A DNA stretch of 64,000 nucleotides, taken from assembly GCA_028695735.1 (NCBI GenBank), contig JAQVIJ010000001.1:237081-301080 (forward strand), given 5' to 3'. The stretch's first letter is position 1. Each line of letters starts with the position of its first letter. Positions 8,467 through 16,061 of the stretch are shown one piece after another. A model generated the notes under the pieces. The model made no database searches and was not told where the DNA came from. It was given only the letters and a program-made list of their open reading frames with translations. Made by a program: the position numbers and the translations under genes. This DNA is from Deltaproteobacteria bacterium. Lineage in GTDB: Bacteria; Desulfobacterota; Dissulfuribacteria; Dissulfuribacterales; DYLC01.

Positions 8467-9393
8467 CTATTTCATCATCACAACCGAATTGACATTTGAA
8501 GTCTTTTTGCCTGCCGCTACGTTGGTTATATCCTCCGAACTGGAGACATTCGTAACCGATCTGACCTGTACATTCTCCAGGTCAACACTCCCCACATTGG
8601 CGTTTCCACCAGCAGCCGCCACGTTGACGACGTTTTTTACATCTGCCACATTGGTTACTGAACCCACCGCTGCATTCTTGAGGTTTACACTGCCCAAATT
8701 AGCTGTGGAATCGGCACCAATGGCCACGTTCGTACTGCGCTGCACATTGGCCACATTGGTGACCGAGCCGCTTACAGAAGACCCTTGAATATTGGTGGAG
8801 CCCACATTGGCTACCGCCCTGCTGCCTGCCGCTATGTTGGTTACCCCCTGTATGTTGGCCCTGTTGGTTACACTGCCTCCCACAGAGGAGTTTTGTATGT
8901 TGGTGGAGCCCATATTGGCCACAGCCCCCTGGCCCATGACAATGTTCTGAGAATTCCTCACATCGGCTATATTGGTAACACTACCTTTAACGGAAGAGCC
9001 CTCTATATTGGTGGAGGCCACGTTGGCGGTACTGCCTGCACCAGCGGCTATATTGGTAACACCGCGCACATTGGCCTTATTGGTGACCTTGCCCTTGACC
9101 TGAGAGGAACCTATGTTGATGGAACCGAGATTGGCCTTGGTCCCCTGGCCCATGGCAATGTTCTGGGCATTTTTAAGGTCCGCAATGTTGGTCACATCAC
9201 CCTTTACAGAAGAAGCCGCAATGCCTACGGAGGCAGCCTTGGCCACATTACCGGCGCCGCCTGCCGCTGCATTGGTAACATCCGCCACAACCGCCTGATT
9301 GGTTATATCGCCTGAACCGGTCTCTGCAGCGAATGCAGCAATACTCACACTCAAAGACACAATGCCAATCAGAATCAAGACATTAAACTTCAT
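8467..9393 (-). CDS. Secreted 36-residue-repeat protein (candidate fibre subunit B)
   Basis: 308 residues. After a signal peptide ending SIAAFAA the whole chain is built of about eight repeats of 34-36 residues with the pattern SVxGxVTNxAxVxxxTN, then xAxGxxAxANxGSxNI. The repeats are rich in Asn, Val, Gly, Ser and Ala, with no Cys and almost no aromatics, which is typical of a stacked beta-solenoid or amyloid-like fibre. The same repeat builds the protein at 14817, but here the copies have diverged. GGAGGTG sits 7 nt before the ATG at 9393, so I prefer this to the track start at 9429. It lies among CsgG-like genes, which suggests it is an export substrate. Novel family to me. Confidence 0.85.
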   Translation of the reverse strand: MKFNVLILIGIVSLSVSIAAFAAETGSGDITNQAVVADVTNAAAGGAGNVAKAASVGIAASSVKGDVTNIADLKNAQNIAMGQGTKANLGSINIGSSQVKGKVTNKANVRGVTNIAAGAGSTANVASTNIEGSSVKGSVTNIADVRNSQNIVMGQGAVANMGSTNIQNSSVGGSVTNRANIQGVTNIAAGSRAVANVGSTNIQGSSVSGSVTNVANVQRSTNVAIGADSTANLGSVNLKNAAVGSVTNVADVKNVVNVAAAGGNANVGSVDLENVQVRSVTNVSSSEDITNVAAGKKTSNVNSVVMMK

Positions 9394-9440
9394 ATATAAC
9401 ACCTCCGCACACAGTCCCTGCGACACCAAGAATCATTGCA

Positions 9441-10985
9441 TTATTTATCCGATAGATCCGACGACCTATCGGAAAGTATCTTGTAACGCCGCAGGATATC
9501 AGGCCCTCTTCTGGATGCCTGCTCCCTATCAAGAATCAATCTATGCCCCTTACTGTCTTCGAACACATGAAATGCGCCCTTGTTGTTTTCTATCGCAGCT
9601 ATTACATCATTCAAATTACCTACATTGACTCCATTTACTGAGACAATAACTCCATCTAAGTATGTATGGTAACCTATATTGACATCATCAGCCAAAACTT
9701 TAGCCAGAATCACCACCTGCTTAAGCTTTTCAGATGGTTCACCATTTTCATAATAATTCAATAATTCAACCGGTGAATTTATGCGCCAATTGTCTTCATC
9801 TCCATATTCCTTCAGATAATTCAGAACAAGTGGAGTAAACACCAAACCTCCATATATATAATAAGTCGGCATATGGTCATACTGCATATTCGGCACGAGC
9901 CTTTCCATGCCTATGGCCTTGGTAAGAAGAATCGTAAAATGCTTCCTCTCACCATTGCGAACTATATCCACATTTACAGTATCCCCGATATGCTTCTGTT
10001 GCCAGATATATCCCAAAAAGGTCCTTTCGCCACGCCGGAACTCCACTGTGCCGTCCTCTTCAACAGCATATCCATCCAGCGCCACCACCACATCATCCTG
10101 AAAAATCAAACCCTCGGCAGGTGAATCAGGGAAAACCTTATTGACCAATGCGCCTGTTTCGCCAGGTTTCAGCCCAAAACGCTGTAAAAGGGCGGGATTT
10201 TCCATTTTTTGCATCTTGAGACCCAGCTCAGGGGTGCCGTGAAAGACCCCGTCCTTTTCAATATCTTGTAAAAAATGCTTAACGATGGAAGCCGGTATGA
10301 TGTATCCCACATTTTCAAATCCACGCTTCAGCATACCCTGGAATGCGACACCCACTACCTCATCACCCTTCAAAACAGGCCCGCCGCTGTTTCCGATATT
10401 GATAGAGGCATCGATCTGGCAGGCCAGCAGATATGCGCCGCTATGATTATAAACGATATGCTCTATGCGCGAGACCACTCCTTGAGTGATTCCCAAGCGG
10501 TCACCTCCCGCAGGGAAACCATACACCCCCACCTCATCACGAATTTCAGGCAGACTGCCTATGCGCAGCGGCACAATACCCTTAAAAAAATCTTCATCCT
10601 CAACCCTGAGCAATGCGAGGTCGGTTTCATGGGCTACATGTTCCACTCTGGCGGTATATTTGCGGGCCTGACCTGATTTTCGCACCTGCACAAAGGTCTG
10701 CCATGCAACTACATGGGCATTGGTCAGAATACGGTTGCCCTCTATAATGAAACCAGAGCCCTGCATGGATTGTTGCCCCTGCATCTGCCATGGTTCATGA
10801 AAATTTGCAGGGTTATAGGTGGAATAGACCTTTACGACGGCATCTTTTATGCTTTGAGCCTTGTCAAGGCTCAGACCTGTGGCCGCACAGGCATTTCCTG
10901 ACAGGCAGGCCGAAACCGGCAACAGCAATAGGACAATGGTGACGGCCGCAACGGCCCGAAGCATGCCCATACAGGCCACCGGCAT
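9441..10985 (-). CDS. Envelope HtrA/Deg-like serine protease with PDZ domain
   Basis: Trypsin-fold protease with an intact triad: His in ILTNAHVV, Asp in HETDLALLRV, Ser in INIGNSGGPVL. A PDZ domain follows (GALVNKVFPDSPAEGLIFQD, DDVVVALDG) and the C-terminal 150 residues hold a second PDZ-like segment (GVIVSVNGVNVGNLNDVIAA). That layout resembles the Deg9/DegP-like group. The signal contains VSAC, a possible lipobox, so it may be a lipoprotein. The listed GTG at 11021 overlaps the upstream gene; AGGGTGG before the ATG at 10985 makes that a better start, with moderate certainty. In the cluster it may process or quality-control exported repeat proteins (inference). Confidence 0.85.
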   Translation of the reverse strand: MPVACMGMLRAVAAVTIVLLLLPVSACLSGNACAATGLSLDKAQSIKDAVVKVYSTYNPANFHEPWQMQGQQSMQGSGFIIEGNRILTNAHVVAWQTFVQVRKSGQARKYTARVEHVAHETDLALLRVEDEDFFKGIVPLRIGSLPEIRDEVGVYGFPAGGDRLGITQGVVSRIEHIVYNHSGAYLLACQIDASINIGNSGGPVLKGDEVVGVAFQGMLKRGFENVGYIIPASIVKHFLQDIEKDGVFHGTPELGLKMQKMENPALLQRFGLKPGETGALVNKVFPDSPAEGLIFQDDVVVALDGYAVEEDGTVEFRRGERTFLGYIWQQKHIGDTVNVDIVRNGERKHFTILLTKAIGMERLVPNMQYDHMPTYYIYGGLVFTPLVLNYLKEYGDEDNWRINSPVELLNYYENGEPSEKLKQVVILAKVLADDVNIGYHTYLDGVIVSVNGVNVGNLNDVIAAIENNKGAFHVFEDSKGHRLILDREQASRRGPDILRRYKILSDRSSDLSDK

Positions 10986-10998
10986 ACAGACAACCACC

Positions 10999-11715
10999 CT
11001 AAGAAAGAGGCTCGATATCACCGACGCCGGAAATCTTCTTTATTATCTTGGGGTTACCCCTGTATTGCACGGTCCCAGCCCCATCTACGGTGACATCCAG
11101 AAGTTTCACGGCGTGCACCACCGCCTCTCCAGCGCCGGTCATTTTAATGAATACATCATCAGCCCTAAGCCCCTCAGCCTTCACATCACCCGCACCCTTC
11201 ATATCTATCTGCAACCTTTGAACCCCACCTGAGAGGAAAACCGTACTGCTTCCGTCCATATCAAGGGTCAGATTATCCTTCAGGCCCTTCACATCAATAT
11301 CATTTGAACCATCCACCCTCAGCCTGTCCAGATGGACCATGGAAACCTTTACGGTCATGGGCGCACTTGTGCAGACTGAACGCCTTGTTCGAATGTAAAG
11401 GGTATCACCATCCACCTTGGTCTGAATATGAGGCACAATGTTCTCATCTGCTTCGATGGTAAGAGAAGGGGCGGACCCCGCCAGGATCTTTATATCGAAG
11501 GCCCCATCCGCCTGAATTTTAGAGACCGTTGAAGACATATCCCTTTTCTCTACCCTGGATACACCATTTCCCTCCACACAATTATTGCCTTGAATCACCA
11601 CAGCCATTCCATGAAATGGGAAAATCAAAAAACAAAGCAGGCAAAACGCGGTACAAAATACCCGTACCCCGTAATTCCCTTTATTTCTTCTGTTTGGATT
11701 TGCCGAAGTCATCAT
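10999..11715 (-). CDS. Secreted DUF2807 (head-GIN, auto-transporter-adhesin-like) protein
   Basis: About 238 residues with a signal peptide. The mature part is a run of short beta strands typical of DUF2807: FDIKILAGSAPSLTIEADEN, then VDGDTLYIRTRR, LRVDGSNDIDVKGL, and repeated Gly-Ala-Gly turns (KGAGDVKAEGL, TGAGEAVVHAV, DGAGTVQYRGNP, SGVGDIEPL). The family forms right-handed beta-helix-like surface or periplasmic proteins of unclear function. The listed start at 11736 is TTG; the tandem ATGATG at 11715/11712 is more likely. It overlaps the end of the preceding LPP20-like gene by about 35 bp. Role in the putative fibre system is inferred from position. Confidence 0.82.
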   Translation of the reverse strand: MMTSANPNRRNKGNYGVRVFCTAFCLLCFLIFPFHGMAVVIQGNNCVEGNGVSRVEKRDMSSTVSKIQADGAFDIKILAGSAPSLTIEADENIVPHIQTKVDGDTLYIRTRRSVCTSAPMTVKVSMVHLDRLRVDGSNDIDVKGLKDNLTLDMDGSSTVFLSGGVQRLQIDMKGAGDVKAEGLRADDVFIKMTGAGEAVVHAVKLLDVTVDGAGTVQYRGNPKIIKKISGVGDIEPLS

Positions 11716-12427
11716 CCTGGGCCCCCAAACCTTCAACTTCTATCATATCAGTATCCGACACGATCTTCTGACCCAACATATCCGACACATCACGCACATT
11801 CAAAACCATCTTGATGTAGGCATCGCCATTGGACTCCCATCCGAATTCTGTAATTTCAGCCAGAAAGAGTGTGGCCATAACCTTGGTGCGCACCACATCG
11901 GACTTTAACATATAATTTTCCACAGATGTCTCGCTCTCCAACTGGAACCCCACCAGCTGCTTCATAAGCTGCTTGTAGGCATCGATCTCAGCTGCACGCA
12001 ATGCCTTGAGAGGGCCTGCCTTTGATGGCGTGGATGTGCCGAAACCAACTCGTCTGAAGACCTTGTTGTTCAAGGGAATGACATCACCATTGACATTGGT
12101 TATCTGATCCAATGAAACACTGGCAACCGCCTTGGCGATATCCTGCTTGGGATCGTATGTAATCTCTTCGAATTTCACCCCTTTGAGCATGGCAGCGGTC
12201 TTGGACTCGGTCTTGCCCTCAAAATTTGCAGCCACCAGGTCCCTTACCTCTTCGGTAGCCCGCAATTTCAAACCATAGACGGTTTCCACCAGGGCACGTT
12301 CAGCGGTGACGCGAGCGGCATTGATGCTCATGATGCGGTTATTGCCGGCAACAGCCAGATTGGATACACATAACGCTGCTAACACCATCGCAATACTTAA
12401 GATCTTATGGGGAAATGATTGGCGCAT
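11681..12427 (-). CDS. Secreted LPP20/FlgT-like protein
   Basis: 248 residues with a clear signal peptide (SNLAVAGNN). The N-terminal part has the LPP20 pattern (SINAARVTAERALVETVYGL, RATEEVRDLVAANFEG). The second part has an FlgT-type block, ESETSVENYMLKSDVVRTKV, shared with the proteins at 2638 and 6305. LPP20/FlgP lipoproteins form outer-membrane rings in flagellated bacteria; this copy uses an ordinary signal peptide rather than a lipobox. GAGGAGGAACTCC precedes the ATG. The start overlaps the preceding gene by 23 bp and the end overlaps the following DUF2807 gene, so the three are tightly coupled. Confidence 0.75.
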   Translation of the reverse strand: MRQSFPHKILSIAMVLAALCVSNLAVAGNNRIMSINAARVTAERALVETVYGLKLRATEEVRDLVAANFEGKTESKTAAMLKGVKFEEITYDPKQDIAKAVASVSLDQITNVNGDVIPLNNKVFRRVGFGTSTPSKAGPLKALRAAEIDAYKQLMKQLVGFQLESETSVENYMLKSDVVRTKVMATLFLAEITEFGWESNGDAYIKMVLNVRDVSDMLGQKIVSDTDMIEVEGLGAQDDDFGKSKQKK

Positions 12428-12950
12428 GGAGTTCCTCCTCTCTTATTGGAGTGGCAATCTGCCACCTGGATTTGTCATGATTAGTTAAAACGTAACGGCT
12501 TCCCAACCCGATGGACTCGTTTTTTACTTCTATCAAGCCTTGGGCCTGTATGTGAAATACGGGCCCAATGTCTTGCAGTTCTTCCCTTTTTTTTTCATAT
12601 CTTGTGGCCGTCTTTTTCTTTTGTGTGCCTGCTATATGGGCAGTTTTTCCCTTTATAGCAGGCTGTGATTGTGATATGTGGGGCAAGCGGATTGCTCCGC
12701 TGCCCTGCCTGACCTCCTGTTCAGTCACTCGAACCTCCGCCACTCCGTTTACATATCGCACATCTCCTTTGACGGAGATATGCCCGTCTTTGGGAACGGC
12801 TACCTGCGACAACGCCTTTGCGTTCAAGTCATTTAATTCCTTCACGGAATTATCGACCATAACCCTGTTCCCTGCATAAGCGGCCACAGACACAGAAAGG
12901 AACATGGCTGAGACCAAGAGTTGCACCGAATGTCTTTGAAAGATTTTCAT
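12405..12950 (-). CDS. Secreted protein of unknown function
   Basis: 181 residues. The signal peptide (SVSVAAYAGNR) is clear. A short segment GHISVKGDVRYVNGVAEVRV resembles the strands of the repeat proteins in the same cluster (SVKGxVxxVxxV), which may be chance. The middle is basic and rich in Lys/Thr (KKKTATRYEKKREE). The C-terminus has VFHIQAQGLIEVKNESIGLG. It lies 6 bp after the HfaB-like gene and overlaps the LPP20-like gene. I do not recognise a family; an accessory or minor surface component is a guess from context. Confidence 0.62.
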   Translation of the reverse strand: MKIFQRHSVQLLVSAMFLSVSVAAYAGNRVMVDNSVKELNDLNAKALSQVAVPKDGHISVKGDVRYVNGVAEVRVTEQEVRQGSGAIRLPHISQSQPAIKGKTAHIAGTQKKKTATRYEKKREELQDIGPVFHIQAQGLIEVKNESIGLGSRYVLTNHDKSRWQIATPIREEELHAPIISP

Positions 12951-12956
12951 GTCAGT

Positions 12957-14360
12957 TTACCAATCTGAATCACTCAGTATTCGGCCAATGGCCCTTGTAC
13001 TCTGAGTAGTAGGCCTTGCAGAGGCCGGCTGGGGCGCTGGAGCTGCCGCAACCGAAGCCTGGCGAGGCGCAGGCTGAGAAGCCGCCTTTGGAGCCGCTTG
13101 CATAGTGGTTTTGGGAGCAGATGCCTGTGGAGCTGGCGCTGCCTGAGGGGCAACTGCTACAGGTTGCTGTTGCGGAGCTGGCGCTGCAGGGGCAGGCTGA
13201 GGGGCTGCCTGTGCCTGTGGCACCACATCAGGCATCACCGCAGGACCACCCGCAGGTGCCTGACCGCCCGCAAGCATCAGTCTTCTTGCATAGGCGTTAT
13301 TGTCTATGGGAATAGTCATGTAGATCTTTGTCGCTGTCTCAACATCTATGGAGGGCCCGGCATTGGGGTTGAAGGTCCGCAGGGCATTCAATGTCCTTTG
13401 GTCCATAACGCCGTTCACTGGGACATCGTGACCATGCAGGAACAGCCATTCCTGCACCGCAGCTATGCGGTCCGGTTCAGACATCCTATAAAAACTCTTG
13501 GCGAATGCGGTCATAACCACATCATCCGGTAAGGCGTCATCGCCGAGCAGCCTCCAGTAAGGCAGCACCAAATGCTTGCCCACAATCTGTATCATACTGG
13601 CCTCCACCAGCAGACGGACGGCTGCATGGCGCCCCTGCACCTTTTTGATTGAACCCTTTCTGCCGAAGGATGCCCCGAAAAGTGTAATACCCAACTCCTT
13701 CTCCGCCATGGCCTTGTGTACCTCAATGCTGTTGGTGGTGTTCATTCGAGGGATACCTGCCATTGTTTTGAAATTAACAAGATTGAAATCCAACGTGATG
13801 CGTGAAAGCCCTGTTTTGTCCTCGTCTCTGTAATCAAATCCAACCTTGCTGGAAAGGTGCTTGGACACGTTAAAATCCGCCTCCATGCTGGCGTCATTGC
13901 CCTTACCCCTTGTTTCAAGCCCCCTGTCAAATTCAGTGATGCCACCAGTTACCACCACATCAGGAATCATCTTTGCATCAAAACTGGAGTATCCTGTCAC
14001 CATATTATTTTGTATAAAGGCAGGGTCATAGGGGATGTATATGACGTTTCCTCCAATGGCATTGAGGGAACTCTTGATCATCTCCGTGATATCACGGGGG
14101 ATCTCTCCACCAGTAGAACCAGAAGTGCCGGTATTGTCGCCGATGGGGTTGGCTTGTATCTTGAGCGCTCCGGTCCCGTATATCTCGGACATCAATCCCA
14201 GGTCCGAGAGGGCCTTGGTATAGGAAGTAACCTTTACCTGCGGCCCTGTCTCAGGCAGCTGGACATCCACCTTGGCAGGGTCTTCACATGACGCCAATAA
14301 AAAAAATGCGGCCAACACCAGCAATGGCCAACCTTTTCTCCCCTTGTTGGAATATATCAT
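12957..14360 (-). CDS. HfaB/CsgG-like lipoprotein with a peptidoglycan-binding-like domain
   Basis: 467 residues. The signal ends in LLASCEDP, a strong lipobox. The CsgG/HfaB-like part runs to about residue 280: SLNAIGGNVIYIPYDPAF, then IPDVVVTGGITEFDRGLE and VSKHLSSKVGFDYRDED, LSRITLDFNLVNFKTM. HfaB is the CsgG-like holdfast anchor protein of Caulobacter. A segment like a peptidoglycan-binding domain follows (AVQEWLFLHGHDVPVNGVMD, RTLNALRTF). The last 100 residues are a Pro/Ala/Gln-rich tail ending in GRILSDSDW. A lipid anchor plus cell-wall-binding domain would tie an export pore to the wall. GAGAGGGACG precedes the ATG. It is the first CsgG-like gene after the repeat protein. Confidence 0.78.
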   Translation of the reverse strand: MIYSNKGRKGWPLLVLAAFFLLASCEDPAKVDVQLPETGPQVKVTSYTKALSDLGLMSEIYGTGALKIQANPIGDNTGTSGSTGGEIPRDITEMIKSSLNAIGGNVIYIPYDPAFIQNNMVTGYSSFDAKMIPDVVVTGGITEFDRGLETRGKGNDASMEADFNVSKHLSSKVGFDYRDEDKTGLSRITLDFNLVNFKTMAGIPRMNTTNSIEVHKAMAEKELGITLFGASFGRKGSIKKVQGRHAAVRLLVEASMIQIVGKHLVLPYWRLLGDDALPDDVVMTAFAKSFYRMSEPDRIAAVQEWLFLHGHDVPVNGVMDQRTLNALRTFNPNAGPSIDVETATKIYMTIPIDNNAYARRLMLAGGQAPAGGPAVMPDVVPQAQAAPQPAPAAPAPQQQPVAVAPQAAPAPQASAPKTTMQAAPKAASQPAPRQASVAAAPAPQPASARPTTQSTRAIGRILSDSDW

Positions 14361-14391
14361 AACGTCCCTCTCATTTTTTTGAGTCTTATAT

Positions 14392-14730
14392 TTATCTGTC
14401 TGTTACTACAGTTTTTTTGCCATGTCCTTCATCTATGATGTAGATATCTCTAATTTTTGAGCCAGCACCCACCAGGACGCTGTTTATATTGCCGCCCGTA
14501 GCTGCTGTTGCTGTATCTGTAGCGCTGGCCTTGCTGCCCCCACCTCCACTGGCAGCCGCCTTTGCCTTCATCTTTATGAAACTGATATTCTTTTCACTTT
14601 GGAATACCTGATCGCTTTTACTGATGGAGTCATCTGTATATTTGGAGATACCATCATCCATGTCATCCGCCATAGCAATGGATGCCCCAGCCAGAAAACA
14701 TAACCCTATTACTAACCAAAATACCTTCAT
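14392..14730 (-). CDS. Small secreted Ala/Gly/Ser-rich protein (possible minor fibre component)
   Basis: 112 residues from the ATG at 14730, chosen because CAGGAG lies just upstream and the sequence then opens with a signal peptide (CFLAGASIAMADD). The mature part has a charged N-terminus with repeated Asp/Ser/Lys, then KAAASGGGGSKASATDTATA and TGGNINSVLVGAGSKIRDIYI. The TGGNINSVLVGAGSKI stretch loosely echoes the TNVAMGxxNxANxGSVxI repeat of the protein encoded 86 bp upstream, so it could be a nucleator or cap. This is inference. No known family. Confidence 0.62.
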   Translation of the reverse strand: MKVFWLVIGLCFLAGASIAMADDMDDGISKYTDDSISKSDQVFQSEKNISFIKMKAKAAASGGGGSKASATDTATAATGGNINSVLVGAGSKIRDIYIIDEGHGKKTVVTDR

Positions 14731-14816
14731 GTCAGGCTCCTGAAAGATATATATTAGGTAAGGGACAATATGCCCCTTACCTAATTCCATTACTGAAGCT
14801 TAATTCTCACACAAGC

Positions 14817-15644
14817 CTACTTTATGTCAACAGAGGCCATATCCGCTGTATTGCCAATACCCATAGCGACATTGGTTGCACCCTTGACATTGGCTTGATT
14901 GGTCACAGTGCCTTTTACATTGGAATTCTCGATATCCACCGAGCCCATGTTGGCCTTGTTGGCAATACCCATGGCAACATTGGTCGAACCCTTGATATCA
15001 GCCTTGTTGCTCACTGTGCCCTTAACATTGGATTTCTCGATGTCCACCGAGCCCATGTTGGCCTTGTTGGCAATACCCATGGCAACGTTGGTCGAACCCT
15101 TGATATCAGCCTTGTTGCTCACTGTGCCCTTGACATTGGATTCCTCTATGTTAACCGAGCCCATGTTGGCCTTGTTGGCAATGCCCATGGCAACGTTGGT
15201 CGAACCCTTGATGTTGGCCTGATTGCTCACTGTACCCTTGACATTGGATTTCTCGATATCTACCGAGCCCATGTTGGCCTTGTTGGCGATACCCATGGCG
15301 ACATTGGTCGAACCCTTGATATCAGCCTTGTTGCTAACTGTGCCTTTTACATTGGACTTCGCGATATCTACCGAGCCCATGTTGGCCTTGTTGGCAATAC
15401 CCATGGCAACGTTGGTCGAACCCTTGATGTTGGCCTGATTGCTCACCGTGCCCTTGACCTTAGAATCCTCAATGCCTACAGAGCCAACCCTCGCTTCATT
15501 GGCGATGCCCATGGCGACGTTGGTTGTGCCCGCCACATCCGCCTTGTTGCTCACCGTACCCTTCACATCAGATGCTGCAAAGGCCATGGAGGAACTTACC
15601 AAAAGAGCTGCCAAAACAAGAATCATTTTACCTTTCATTTTCAT
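14817..15644 (-). CDS. Secreted protein made of seven near-identical 36-residue repeats (candidate major fibre subunit A)
   Basis: 275 residues: a signal peptide (SSSMAFA), two residues, then seven repeats of exactly 36 residues (last one 34). The consensus, in two pieces, is NVKGTVSNKADIKGSTNVAM then GIANKANMGSVDIEKS. In the DNA this is a 108-bp tandem repeat; the central copies are almost identical, so the array looks recently expanded. No Cys, no aromatics and a strict Gly/Asn/Val/Ser periodicity suggest a beta-solenoid or amyloid-like polymer. AGGAGT precedes the ATG. It is the first gene of the 2249-15644 cluster, directly downstream of the region with the 17-bp inverted repeat. Not a family I recognise; curlin repeats are shorter (about 22-23 residues). 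Confidence 0.9.
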   Translation of the reverse strand: MKMKGKMILVLAALLVSSSMAFAASDVKGTVSNKADVAGTTNVAMGIANEARVGSVGIEDSKVKGTVSNQANIKGSTNVAMGIANKANMGSVDIAKSNVKGTVSNKADIKGSTNVAMGIANKANMGSVDIEKSNVKGTVSNQANIKGSTNVAMGIANKANMGSVNIEESNVKGTVSNKADIKGSTNVAMGIANKANMGSVDIEKSNVKGTVSNKADIKGSTNVAMGIANKANMGSVDIENSNVKGTVTNQANVKGATNVAMGIGNTADMASVDIK

Positions 15645-16061
15645 GTTACTCCTTTTTAGTTTTTTGTTTTTTTATATTAAAAACAACTACTGCCGCCTCT
15701 CCATCCCATCCATACATTTGCTGGACCGAAAACAAATGCCAAGGACAACCAGGAGAGAATATCTTCAAAATTGATTCAGCTAAAAACAAACCCAAGCCTC
15801 AAAAAAAGAACATCTTGCCTCTGTACCCTCTTACCCCCTTTCCGGTCCCGTATTATAGTTAAACAAAATTCAAAAAGCATTCTTTAATTTTGTTTAACTA
15901 TAAAATAACAACACAAAAAAAATTGTCAAGAGATATTTACAACCCTGATAAAAAATAATTTATTTTTATTTACAGAATAGCAGTCCAGTGCAAAAAAATC
16001 TTCAAAATTAGTTTGACAGCATCCTAAGCTTATGTCAAGAAAAAAATGAAAGCGGAGCATT
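15645..16061. promoter_or_regulatory. AT-rich divergent promoter region with perfect 17-bp inverted repeat
   Basis: 417 bases between the divergent repeat-protein gene and the unknown plus-strand gene. It is strongly AT-rich, with no convincing ORF. At 15854-15870 TATAGTTAAACAAAATT is repeated exactly inverted at 15886-15902 (AATTTTGTTTAACTATA) across a 15-nt spacer. Each arm contains GTTAAAC/GTTTAAC. It looks like an operator for a dimeric or tetrameric regulator controlling the fibre cluster, though a hairpin role cannot be excluded. Confidence 0.55.

Noticed and set aside
14821-15570. Regular repeats considered as CRISPR array
   Set aside because: Units are 108 bp, contiguous without spacers, and keep an open frame; no cas genes nearby.
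14682-15659. 325-aa plus-strand ORF with periodic sequence
   Set aside because: Its periodicity is only the reverse reading of the 108-bp repeats of the secreted protein on the minus strand, which has the signal peptide and ribosome site.
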